A DNA stretch of 64,000 nucleotides from Aphrocallistes beatrix (Eukaryota; Porifera; Hexactinellida; Sceptrulophora; Aphrocallistidae). The notes under the pieces are model-generated. The model was not told where the DNA came from. It did not search any database and was given only the letters and a program-made list of their open reading frames with translations. Location of the stretch: NCBI GenBank assembly GCA_963281255.1, contig OY725497.1:2418001-2482000 (forward strand). Direction: 5' to 3'. Positions 9,476 to 18,863 of the stretch are shown in pieces (positions within the stretch are counted from its first letter, which is position 1; each line of letters starts with the position of its first letter). Position numbers and translations under genes: made by a program.

Positions 9476-11541
9476 CATAGCCTACTACATACAGGCTGTT
9501 TCACTACTTTAGACCAGGGATAAGATAAAGTCGAGTTTTTAATACAATTAAATTTAACACAATATCATTTTGATATATTTAATATCGTGTAATTATACAT
9601 CCTCTATCCCACAATAATGATATTACTGACTGCTGGCATAATTTAGTTGACGGACAAGGAATACTACATAAATATATAGGTGTATATATATATACATATA
9701 TTAATTAGAGGTAAGTTTAAGTATCTTCCTTTGAGTATCTTTGGGACAAGAGGTGGTAGAAGTAATATTATTGGCCTTGTTGTTGAGTAAACAGTTACTT
9801 GAAGTCATTAAAATACAACGTAGCATATCTTTTCCGTCAATACAGCAATCAGTACACTCAAAAGCCCAATCCTCACATTCTTCATCCTCAATTTTTAGAA
9901 TAGCCAACTGAGCCTCATCCAAATGCTCCAGGTGCGTATCGAAACTGGGCGAGTGGACACATGTGTCATCAACAAACGCCTGTACATTCGGACACCCTCG
10001 TAGAGCCTGGTCTACCGCTCGCTGATAGGTAGCCTGTGAGTTTGACAATCCAAAAGGCATGCGGTTGAATTCAAACTGGCCGCGAGTTGAAACAACGCAG
10101 TGAACTCCCTATGCTTTTCCTTCACAAGAACGCTCCAGTATGCGGATGCCCCATCCAGTGTAGAGAATACAGTTGCCCCTCCCATACGATCGAAAACATC
10201 TCGGGTATCCGGCATCGGATAGGCATCTCGCTTCGTCACATCGTTGAGATCCCGGAAATCTACGGCAAATCGATGGGTCCCGTCCTTTTTCTTCACTAAG
10301 ATCACTCGACTCGCCCAAGAGGAAGAAGAGGGACGTATGATCCCATTCTCGAGCATTTCATCTATCTGCTTGGATACCTCCGCCTCAATTTCCGGAGAAA
10401 CACGCAACGGCCGGCTTCTGATCGGCCGCTCATCCAGAAGAGTGATAACGTGTTCCGCAGTTCCAATTTCGCGCGGGCTCTTCGGGTTCTCCGCGATAAC
10501 GTCTTTCCATCTCGACAGCACCTTGCGTATGGCTGTCTCTTCTCGCGGTGATAGTTTCGGGTTTATATCGAACCTGGCCTCCAAGCTATCTCCCTCCTTT
10601 CCCATCTCAGTCTGCATAATTTCTGCTCTAGTCGCCGCGTATCCCGGCGTGCCGCAGCTAAAGAGGTTTTCCAACAACCACCTAGCCTAACTCTCATGTT
10701 TTCCCAATCGAAAGTAGTATTCTTGAAGCGCGCGAGGAACCTTCGACCCAATATATACACCCTATTGTTAGTATCGAGTACTTCGATTTCGTGTTCTAGT
10801 GGTCGACCATCCCCCACATCCATCGCCACGCAGGCCGTACCACAGACCGCAAGCGCTGTCCGCCCTAGCCCATACACTTGACTGTACTTTGTGCTGTAAG
10901 GAATATTCATCTTTTGTACGGTGCCTCTGTCCACCACCGAAGGATCCGCCCCCGTGTCCATCATTACATTGATGGGTTTGCAGTTCCATTTAACTGGTAC
11001 CACAACCGCCGTCTCATGTACAACACTATGCTGCGTCGTGGCCTGAAATACCCCTCTTCGACTTCGTGTATGTGGGCAGTAGCGGACCTCGTGTCCTCTT
11101 TCGCCACATTTCGCACAGTGCCGTTCCGGGCATTGGGCCATAAAGTGCCTGTTCGAGTCGCAAATAAAGCACCGACCCTTCTTAGGGAATTGGCTTGCCG
11201 GATACTTCCTTGTAGGTCCATCCCGCCTCCCCATTGCCCTTTGCTGCGTGGCGCATCCATATATGTATAGAAACAGTTGAGAGCTAACATTCAAGAACAA
11301 ATACAACGTAAAAGTAAAAAGGAACCATATAGCAGAGAAAGAAAATAGCCATAACATTGATATTAATTTATTGGAACGTAGACTAGTTTCATATAGTTAG
11401 GCATCAAACAAATGATGAATTAGCAGATTTGGAACAAAAATTATTTATTCATATTATGGGTGCGTAAGAAAATCCACTTTATCTTATCCCTGGTACCATG
11501 GAAAATTGTTCAGTGAAACGGCCTGTATGTAGTAGGCTATG
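9476..11541. mobile_element. CATAGCC-ended element carrying a gag-pol fragment, TSD CCCATTC
   Basis: The ends are CATAGCCTACTACATACAGG on both sides (right side read inward), continuing to a shared CAGGGATAAGATAAAGT. The heptamer CCCATTC flanks both (9469-9475, 11542-11548). The paralogous foldback copy at 46608-46614 has the unoccupied site, ...TTAACCCATTCACATCT. Inside lies a truncated gag-protease-RT block and no LTR that I can find. Either the transposon captured retroelement sequence or a retroelement fragment was inserted and trimmed. Confidence 0.8.
9701..11290 (-). pseudogene. Ty3/gypsy-type gag-protease-RT fragment
   Basis: Reading leftward from about 11250, the block codes two CCHC-like zinc knuckles (CFICDSNRHFMAQC, then CAKCGERGHEVRYC), an aspartic protease site (DTGADPS) and a reverse transcriptase (ILVKKKDGTHRFAVDFRDLN, FSTLDGASAYW, MPFGLSNSQATYQ, and FVDD as the catalytic box). 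These belong to the polyprotein that reverse-transcribes a retroelement RNA. The protease and RT frames overlap at 10563-10677 in different frames, and a second shift near 10085 separates the early RT from the FVDD part. The coding ends soon after the FVDD box in a short Cys-rich tail unlike normal gypsy, and no RNase H or integrase follows. This is a dead fragment. No restored sequence is given here. Confidence 0.85.
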
Positions 11542-12149
11542 CCCATTCACATCTCAGTTCAATGCAGAAAACTTTATAATAAAAACACTTAGAAGTGCCC
11601 TTAAACGACCTCTGAAAATCACCAAATTTGTCACAAATATAACCTATTGCGCAACCATATGGCGACTAATCTAAATTTTAACAACGGATATGGGTACATT
11701 GATACCATATTTATATATGTTGGTGATACATTCTTAAGCTCTATTGTGCTTTATTAATGATTTAAGGCAGCTCATGTATTAGTTCATCCATCTTCTACCG
11801 CATCCCTAGTCTCAAATCTGCAAATTACTCTGAGGCCTTATATATAGGCTATGGACAAATAAAAAATTTTCACCTCCAAAATGTGAAAAACTGGACAGTC
11901 ATGACTAGCCACCCAAAATAATCACATCGGATAGTATCGGCCAGAATCCCAGATCTATAACTTCTTTCAACAATGTTAGATTATTATTATAATTCTGATT
12001 TCGTTTCAAACTTTGAATTTCCAGCGATTTAAAACATATATTGAACATATTTGGAGAATTTTGTGGTAGACAATGGCAAGCAGTGACCAGGAATTCTTAA
12101 ACAATCCTGGCAGTTGCAAGGAACCCGCAGCTACAATATTATCCAAATG

Positions 12150-12412
12150 TACCCATTATATATACAAGCGCGCTTCTTTTCGCTTGCTTGCGCTGCGCAG
12201 CTAGCGCACACTCTGTGTCCGCCGTAGGCGCCCTTTTTGGTACCTGCGTCACATTGAATAATTGTAAGGGAGATAACATCCCTAACTGCATCTGTCCTAC
12301 TGTTAATATCGATATCGCACGAGAAATCACCAAATTTGTCAATTTTTTATTTTGTTGACGTCATAACAGAGTTATGATTCATCATCTTTTGATGATAGTT
12401 GCAAACAAAATC
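12150..12412 (-). mobile_element. Helitron-like repeat, hairpin end, truncated
   Basis: It begins ACAAGCGCGCTTCTTTTCGC with the GC-rich hairpin, followed by the usual block (GTGTCCGCC, AAGGGAGATAACATC, GACGTCATAACAGAGT) and stops after TTTTGATGATAGTTGC. The TCC end is missing. Confidence 0.75.
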
Positions 12413-12815
12413 TTTCTGGTATGATTTGTCTGAGATTTGCAGCACATGCAGTAAATGGGTTGACATTATATTTATATAAAAAATGGAGGTGCTATTTTGT
12501 TATTGTTCTATTAAAGTAAAAAATATTTTATTTTTCAGAAATTTTCAATCAATACTAACATTTATTTATTTTTTATTGTCTCTAAGTTATAATTCTACAT
12601 CAGATTCATTGAACTGTATACATGGAAACAGACATACTCTTGAGAATTTTTGGAATGTACACCTAATTCTTAAAATAGTAACTACCACAAATCAGATGTG
12701 TGTAACCTATTTGAAACTTGAAACTGTACCATGGTATGTAATACATAATAATGGAAACATAAAACATAGAAAGTTAACACACAAAGTTATATAAAGTATT
12801 CTGTAATCGATGTGA
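12413..12815. other. AT-rich spacer with an unrecognised 103-codon ORF
   Basis: A plus-strand frame (12483-12794) begins MEVLFCYCSIKVKNILFF and is hydrophobic at first. I recognise no domain, and it ends shortly before the opposite-strand pseudogene begins. It is probably a chance frame. Confidence 0.25.
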
Positions 12816-12819
12816 TTTC

Positions 12820-13790
12820 TTTAGTTGCATTCTCTGAACTTTTCTACAATCAGTTTTAAATCTTCTGAAGGAAGAACGTATTGACGTCCTGACGATGATA
12901 TAGTTGATGGAGGATTTATCTTACATAGGATATTCCATATTGGAATCAAACATCTATCTTCCCTACTAGGCTATCTAATCGTTTTCAATTTTGGATTAAA
13001 ATGCATCAGTTTTATTTCTGCATCGCCTTCTTCGTCAAATAGTTGTAAAATTACTCCAATCCACCAATTATTGTCTTGTTTGAAAGCAGCATAGTCTCCA
13101 ATGAAGAATGATGGTAACTCTTTCATATCTGAGAAATCGATATCAAATTTAATTGAATCTCCTTCCTGATCGCTTGATCGCATAACTTCGAGTACAGATG
13201 AGTCAATAATAGGTCTGAATCGATGGAAACTACGTGTTCCTGAGATTATCTTCGCTTTGGCAAATCTACAAGTAATCTTTAAAAACTCACGATCATTTTC
13301 GATTTCACTCTTAATCATACTATAAAAGAAATCTATTTCACTAAAATGCTTTGGTAGATATGATACATTTCTTCAGGAGTTAGTATCTGATTATTCTTGG
13401 TTCGCTTGAGGCTTTCAATTGGTGTGACCCTTTTGACATTCCCTCCAATCCAATCACAGGGAGACTTTCCATGCGCAGTTGCAAAAAAGTTCCATTCGGC
13501 ATCGAATCCAAAATCGCACTTATGTAGGCACAAATTGGTGAAATTATATTTGTTTTTATACTGAGCTGCACATCTATCAGAATAATATTCTACCTTAGTT
13601 ACATTTGGATAATGAAGTTTGATGTGGTTTAAAAACCTCTTTTGGATCGAATATACCATGGCTGTATCATGGTGTAAATCATCAATATTCATCATCTTCA
13701 TAGAACTCGAGGGTGAGATCAAGAATTGCTTTAGGTAAAGGCCTTCCCTTCTTGGGATCCAAAAATAATAGAATACCCTTTTCCTGAAAT
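12820..13790 (-). pseudogene. TE-associated conserved protein, C-terminal half (broken)
   Basis: On the minus strand the pieces run in order: a LPKAILDLTLEFYEDDEYS segment near 13750-13690; a frame 13722-13333 with VEYYSDRCAAQYKNKYNF, CDFGFDAEWNFFATAHGKS and CDWIGGNVKR; a frame 13318-12971 with WWIGVILQLF and MHFNPK; and, in another frame to about 12825, IPIWNILCKI and SSGRQYVLPSEDLKLI. The sequence of YFSDG-x-QYKN, EW-FFATSHGK and CDG-GG-VKR motifs recurs in an uncharacterised multi-copy family I know from arthropod and cnidarian genomes. I cannot name an enzyme. The D of YYSD and the H of ATAHGK could be catalytic but that is inference. At least two frame breaks make it a pseudogene. Confidence 0.6.
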
Positions 13791-14644
13791 AATTTTCTAG
13801 CTTGCTTTGCTTGATAAGATGTTACCTCTATGTTTGTTATAATCGATTACCATTGATTAAGAAGAAGACTTCAAGGCAAGAATAAAATTAAGTTTTCTAA
13901 CATTAACTGGCAAACTCCGCGACATTATTAGAAGTAAGCGCTTCTCTCGGATCTCGAGAGGTGCCGTATTAAGAGGTTTACCTGTATTGTGTTAATTACT
14001 ACAATAAATGATACAATAAAAGAGTGTTATTACTTGTACTTGTAATTATTACTGGTATATGAGTTATCATTTAGAAAATAATTTTACTCCATATACCTCG
14101 AAAAAATCCTGAACTTACTATTAGGCCAGGTGGGAGGCTCGAGAGTTAATAAATGAATCCGATTTCTGGTATTATGCGTTTCCTGTATTTTCGTTTTGAT
14201 TACCGTCATCAAAGAATCAAAGTTAGCTGCCTTTTCCATTATATCTTGAACTGGTGATAAATACTGTCCGTATATTGTGTCTAATTTACCTTTTTCTTTC
14301 GAATGTTTCCTAAATTGAAAGAAAATGGCATAAACAAGATTGCCTCAAAGCGGGAAGCATTACTTTCAGTAAATAGTAATACATTTTCTTTTAAATGTTA
14401 ACAACTACTAAATACCTAGGTAAAATTAGCTGCTGGTGTTAGATCATATAGGCCAAGAGTCTCATTAAACTTTGCAAGAAGATTTTCTTTTGTCACATTT
14501 TCTTCTATCACTCTAAGTTCTAAATCGGGAGAATCGAATCCGGCTACTTTATTTTGTATTCCCTCTATTTCCACCTTTTGAAAATCTCTCTAAAGTTTCG
14601 AAAATTCGGATCTTGCAGCTAATGCAGACTTTTTTCTAGGAATC
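13791..14644 (-). pseudogene. Possible N-terminal remnant of the same TE gene
   Basis: The minus strand upstream keeps short coding-like stretches, such as KARKLFQEKGILFFLDPK next to the FYEDDEYS segment, and pieces near 14440-14640, but no frame is long. Its position directly upstream of 12820-13790 suggests decayed 5' exons of that gene. Otherwise nothing is recognised. Confidence 0.3.
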
Positions 14645-14895
14645 ACAATCATATTAAAATGATGATCTGGCTTGGTTAAAAGAAGTTCATAGATATGTGA
14701 CTTTCGATTCAAAAACTGTGTCTTTTTTGAATAACATCAGGTGGTACAAGTGGTTTTAAGAAGCGAAATATTTGGCACTGGAATAAAAATCGAGATTAAT
14801 GTTTAGAATCCCTTAAGGGATCTAAAAATGATAAAAAAGGACTTTTGGTAAATTTTTGATAAAAACAAAATGCCCTCAGGAAAAACCAGCCTTAA

Positions 14896-15059
14896 AAGTG
14901 TAGTAATTGTTCCAGAGAAAACGAAAAGATAGTTTCTGGAACGTGCTCATTATGATGCAGAATACCAAGAAACAGAAACGTTGGATCAGTTAAAAAATAC
15001 AGAGGTTAAGAAATTGATGTTAAAAAATTGGTGATAAGAAAATGATTGGCCAATTGAAA
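14896..15059. other. Short unassigned segment
   Basis: Lies between the family D terminus and a truncated family B copy. No feature is seen. Confidence 0.3.
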
Positions 15060-16636
15060 GCTGGTAGACTTGATTTCTAAAATGCTCGGGAAATGGCCGT
15101 TGTGATATTAGCTATTGTGTATAGAAAAGAATTCTGAACATGTTTTAAAAAATTTTGTTCAGATCCGACCATTAGTTCGTAAGTTATAGTATATTGTAGG
15201 TAAAGTTCGGACATCAAACCTCTCTATGGCCCCGAAAGTGCTCGATGTCAATGCTTAAAAACTATTGAAGATATATAATCTATTATAATCTTAAATGAAA
15301 GGATATATATGATAATATATAGGTTCCTCAAACATCTCTTTGTCAAAAAATAAATATTTCTTGACTTATCATCGATTTTATTGCAATACAAATTCTATGG
15401 AGAACTTTGAATATATTAGAAAATGGCGAATCTTGTCATGAAATAAGTTCCCAAAAGTAGTTATTATACTAAAAAACAATGCAAAAGTCACTAGCAATGT
15501 ATACATAAATTTTGAAGCACTAAACATGATTATTTTGGAAGTTCAAAGCATTTATCTCCAAAATTCGGTCAAAGCCCCCCCATTTATGGTCCACAAACAG
15601 ATTCCTCCATATCTCGGGAAATATATACCAAAATCGTAGCTCTCAATTCCTAATATACTTTTCAAGACGGTATATATCAGATTCTTAAATAATAAGTGTA
15701 CTACATGAAATGGAATGCTAAGTTTTAAATTTTTATCACGTGATGACGTAGCATTTTTCGAAAATCCTAACTTGAAAACTAAAAGTCGTAGACTCTCGCT
15801 CTAACTTCCTAATATACTTTTTAGATGCTCTTTATTCATTCTAAACCGATGAATTATACTTTGTAGTGCTAGGAATATGAATTATATTACCTAATTGGTT
15901 CAAATTATTCGGTGTTAGAGCCCTCAAGGTAATTTGTGAATTTTCAGTATAATTTTGCTATTTTCACCAAAATCTGTTGGAATATATCTATTTCATTAGT
16001 ATACATGCGATTAAATGCCCATGGATGCTTTTATTTATCGTTTATAGCTCATTTTACATCGTTCTTAACGTTAAAACTTCAAATCCCTATATCTCGGGAC
16101 TTTAAAATTACAAAATTGCTTTGAGATAGAGGTTTGAAAATTTCAGGAGTTGTTTCATATCATTAGGCGATGAGCGTAGGACCCCTCGATTTTCGATATC
16201 TTATAAATTTGTGATTTTATTGGTGATTTCCAAAGAAAATCGGGCTTTTTTCGCCGTTTTTTGGCAATTTTTTTTCAAACCCCTATAAAATTAACAATTT
16301 TGGTTATTTTAACTTTCTTTTGGTTATATGCGATAGCAAATTTTATAGACTATATATGAATAAATTTTAGAAGCATTTGATCCAAACATGTGTTTCAAAA
16401 AAATCACAGAGTGGAGGAGGGCTTACCATTAAGATGTGCTAGGGAAAAACGATGTGCTAGGGAAAAAACCGACTTTGAGACAGTGTAACTCAAAAACTCG
16501 AAATGCGAACCAAAAACTGTTTGTCATGTCTCAATATTTTTTAATTGCACTACCTGCCCACGCTTAACATCTTATATCTCTCTATTCTTGATATATGCTG
16601 TAAGCCAAACCTATGGATTTTTCACGGGCGGTATCC
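15060..16636 (+). mobile_element. Family B, 5'-truncated copy
   Basis: It aligns forward with the other copies (AATGCTCGGGAAATGGCCGT, CCGAAAGTGCTCGATGTC, CTATATCTCGGGACTTTAAA, CCACGCTTAACATCT) and ends CACGGGCGGTATCC followed by TTAA (16637-16640). The left terminus is absent. The right end sits inside a relic of the 185-bp TA MITE. Confidence 0.7.
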
Positions 16637-16724
16637 TTAATATGATTTGTATCGAAAGAAGTTCGCTTAATGTCACGGGCGGTATCCTTAATATGATTTG
16701 TATCGAAAGAAGTTCGCTTAATGT
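16623..16724. repeat. 51-bp tandem duplication at the TTAA junction
   Basis: Two identical 51-base units, 16623-16673 and 16674-16724, each contain the last bases of family B, the TTAA, and flanking MITE sequence (ATATGATTTGTATCGAAAGA). The duplication arose after family B inserted. Confidence 0.9.
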
Positions 16725-16801
16725 GAAGTATCTCTATTATGAATAATTTTTTTGGTCCCTTGGTGGTTCGCAATGAGCGACCTTGAATGTAGTATATTAA
16801 T
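16725..16801. mobile_element. Right half of the 185-bp TA MITE
   Basis: It matches the second half of 38460-38644 (AAGTATCTCTATTATGAA, TTTTTTTGGTCCC) and ends GAGCGACCTTGAATGTA, a diverged version of the usual GCGACCCTGACTG plus TA. Confidence 0.6.
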
Positions 16802-16857
16802 ATACACATTCTATTAAAATTCGTCACATATATATAAATATATATATATATATATAT

Positions 16858-17323
16858 CCTCACTATTAAAACTCGATTAATATTTATTTATTTATACGTA
16901 TATATATTTGTAACGAATTGATTGAAGAAACTGTCAGGCGCAGAGAGCTGCTTTTTGGTATGTTGGAGTCTTTTGGCAATGGCTCCACTAAGTTCTGAGC
17001 TCAGAACAAATGTTGACTCATCATGGAATTATGACGTCATTTTCACCTTTTTTAGAATTAGAATTTTCATTTTTTCGGCCATAACTCAGCCATTTTAAGT
17101 GATAGAAGGCTGAAATTTTAAAAGAATATGTATATTAATATATCTCACATATGATACAAATATCATTAAAAAAAGACGTCATTATTATGCATCAAAATTG
17201 ACGTATTTAGAGATGTTATCTCCCTTATACTTGATCAATGTAACCTCGGGCGCCCACAGGGCACCTCTGTCGGGCACAGTGTCCTCCAGCCGCGCAGCGC
17301 AATCAAGCGAAGCGCGCTTGTAT
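16858..17323 (+). mobile_element. Helitron-like repeat, full length but diverged
   Basis: It starts TCCTCACTATTAAAACTC after A and ends with the hairpin and CGCGCTTG before T. The interior has the usual ACGAATTGATTGAAGAAACT and TCATGGAATTATGACGTCAT landmarks. It is followed directly by a (TA)n run and a second copy. Confidence 0.8.
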
Positions 17324-17336
17324 ATATATATATATA

Positions 17337-17832
17337 TATATACACTATATATATATCTTTGACGAATTGATTGAGGAAACTGCCATGCACAGATTGCTGA
17401 TTTTTGGCATGTAGGAGTATTTAGATATGGCTCCACTAGTTTCTGAGTTTAGATGAAAATGTGGACTCATCATAGAATTATGACATCATTGTCACCTTTT
17501 TTATGAATAGAAATTTCAGCTTTTCCACCATAACTCAGTCATTTTAGATGATTGAAGGTTGAAATTTTATAAGATATGTATATTATTTTTTTCACATGTG
17601 ATACAACTATCATCAAAAAATGATGACTTATAACTCTGTTATAACGTTATCATAACGTAATAAAAAATTGATAAATTTGATGAATTTTCGAATGGTATCG
17701 ATATTAATAGTAAGATATATTTCGAGTCGATATCTCCCTTATAATTCATCAATCTGCGCCCATGCGCCCGGAGGTCCCCTCTGATGGACAGAAAGTGTCC
17801 GCCAGCCTCGCGCGAGCAAATGAGCGCGCTTG
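17337..17832 (+). mobile_element. Helitron-like repeat, second tandem copy, 5'-truncated
   Basis: It starts at ATATCTTTGACGAATTGATT without the TCC end and runs to a diverged hairpin (CTCGCGCGAGCAAATGAGCGC). It is in the same direction as 16858-17323. Confidence 0.7.
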
Positions 17833-17849
17833 AATTATTCAATATTGAA

Positions 17850-18195
17850 ACTGATTTGCTATATAAGGCTTGAAACCAGGGATGCGGTCGAAGCTGGTTG
17901 AACTAATACATGATTTGTCTAAAATAATTAATGATTTTAGACGTAGAGTCTGCGTCGATTATTTTGAACCACCAGGGGACCAAAAATATTTTCTAAATAG
18001 AGAGATACTTCATATTAAGTGAACTTGATTCAATGCGAATCCTATCTAAAAAATGAAATTTGAACCTGGAGGTTAGTTCATAATAAGCGACCATGACTGT
18101 ATCATCTTTACTTCAATCATCTTCGACCGCATCCTTGGTTCATTTTTTCGATTTAGATGGCACGCCTTCTATACAGTTGGCTGTGGCTGTCCCAA
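17850..18195. mobile_element. Decayed CATAGCC-family element holding a 185-bp-type MITE
   Basis: The outer parts resemble the foldback family (TATATAAGGCTTG, GGGATGCGGTCGAAG at left; CTTCGACCGCATCC, CAGTTGGCTGTGG at right). Between 17940 and 18099 lies an inverted copy of the TA MITE seen at 38460-38644, ending GCGACCATGACTG then TA. Confidence 0.5.
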
Positions 18196-18252
18196 ATAAC
18201 ATATTATAAAATGTTGCATATTCATTTAATACTGTGAGAAGTACTGTGAGAA

Positions 18253-18293
18253 GGACCAGATGTCGTCTATATTCTATAGACGGCATCTGGTCC
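18253..18293. other. 18-bp-stem hairpin
   Basis: GGACCAGATGTCGTCTAT and ATAGACGGCATCTGGTCC pair over 18 positions with one G-T wobble and a 5-base loop. A short direct repeat of GTACTGTGAGAA precedes it. There is no evidence of transcription; it may be the core of a small foldback element. Confidence 0.5.
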
Positions 18294-18863
18294 CATCTTC
18301 CCACTTGCACTAATTATAGGTGGATATTGCACTCTCAGGTACTCCGTCATCTCCCACCTTGTACTAACTATGCCACATCCCAATGCAGCTGAACAGCGTG
18401 TTTCCATTGTGTCAGTGAACAAAACTGCCTTCAGCCCCAATCTTGATTTTGAGAAACCTTTGGGAGTATCATCGCTACTAAAATTGCCCTTCAGACAACT
18501 TATCCCTCAAATTGGAGCCATATAATGTGCTACAGTACCCGGGCAAAAGTATTCGACCACCACGAAGCCTCCATACAAATAGTATTAAAGTGGATCTATT
18601 TATATTGGAATATGTACTCAAACTGTAAGAAATATTCTATTTTCGATTTCTAACTCGTAAACTACGCTTCCGAATTGCCCATCTTTGAAGCTTTCAACCC
18701 AAATACTCATTCCCATGTAGAAAATCATCAGCCTGTGCCACTTTGTGTCACTAATCGCCATCTTATTTAATGGCCCTGACTAGGGAAAAGTAGCATTAGG
18801 TGTAGGATGTAGATTTTTTTAACTTTGAGATAGTAATTGAGTTGAAGCTCTCAATTATGAGTA

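Larger units (their letters stand above)
8711..11853. mobile_element. Family C foldback, P-like ends, 7-bp TSD GACAAAT
   Basis: The left end reads CATAGCCTACTGTATATGAG and the right end, read inward, CATAGCCTATATATAAGGCC. The same heptamer GACAAAT lies immediately outside both ends (8704-8710, 11854-11860). The arms are inverted copies over several hundred bases, including the landmarks GGGATGCGGTAGAAGATGG and CACTTCTAAGTG. The element is non-coding apart from the insertion 9476-11541. It matches 45091-46922 and 54631-55708. Confidence 0.85.
8590..14891 (+). mobile_element. Old family D (TTAA-type) copy, heavily interrupted
   Basis: Segments at 8590-8710, 11861-12115 and about 14645-14891 align in order with the family D copies at 21264-23909 and 26326-31407. 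The right end GGTGGTACAAG ... GGAAAAACCAGCC is followed by TTAA (14892-14895). Between them lie two nested CATAGCC-ended elements, a Helitron-like copy and a TE-associated pseudogene. The left terminus is not identifiable, and the extent is inferred from collinearity. Confidence 0.55.

Noticed and set aside
10244..10690. 148-codon plus-strand ORF
   Set aside because: It is the antisense shadow of the reverse transcriptase region on the minus strand.
10878..11270. 130-codon plus-strand ORF
   Set aside because: It is antisense to the zinc-knuckle and protease region.
16582..16863. 93-codon minus ORF with a repeated peptide
   Set aside because: The repeat comes from the 51-bp DNA duplication and the rest from a TA microsatellite; not a protein gene.
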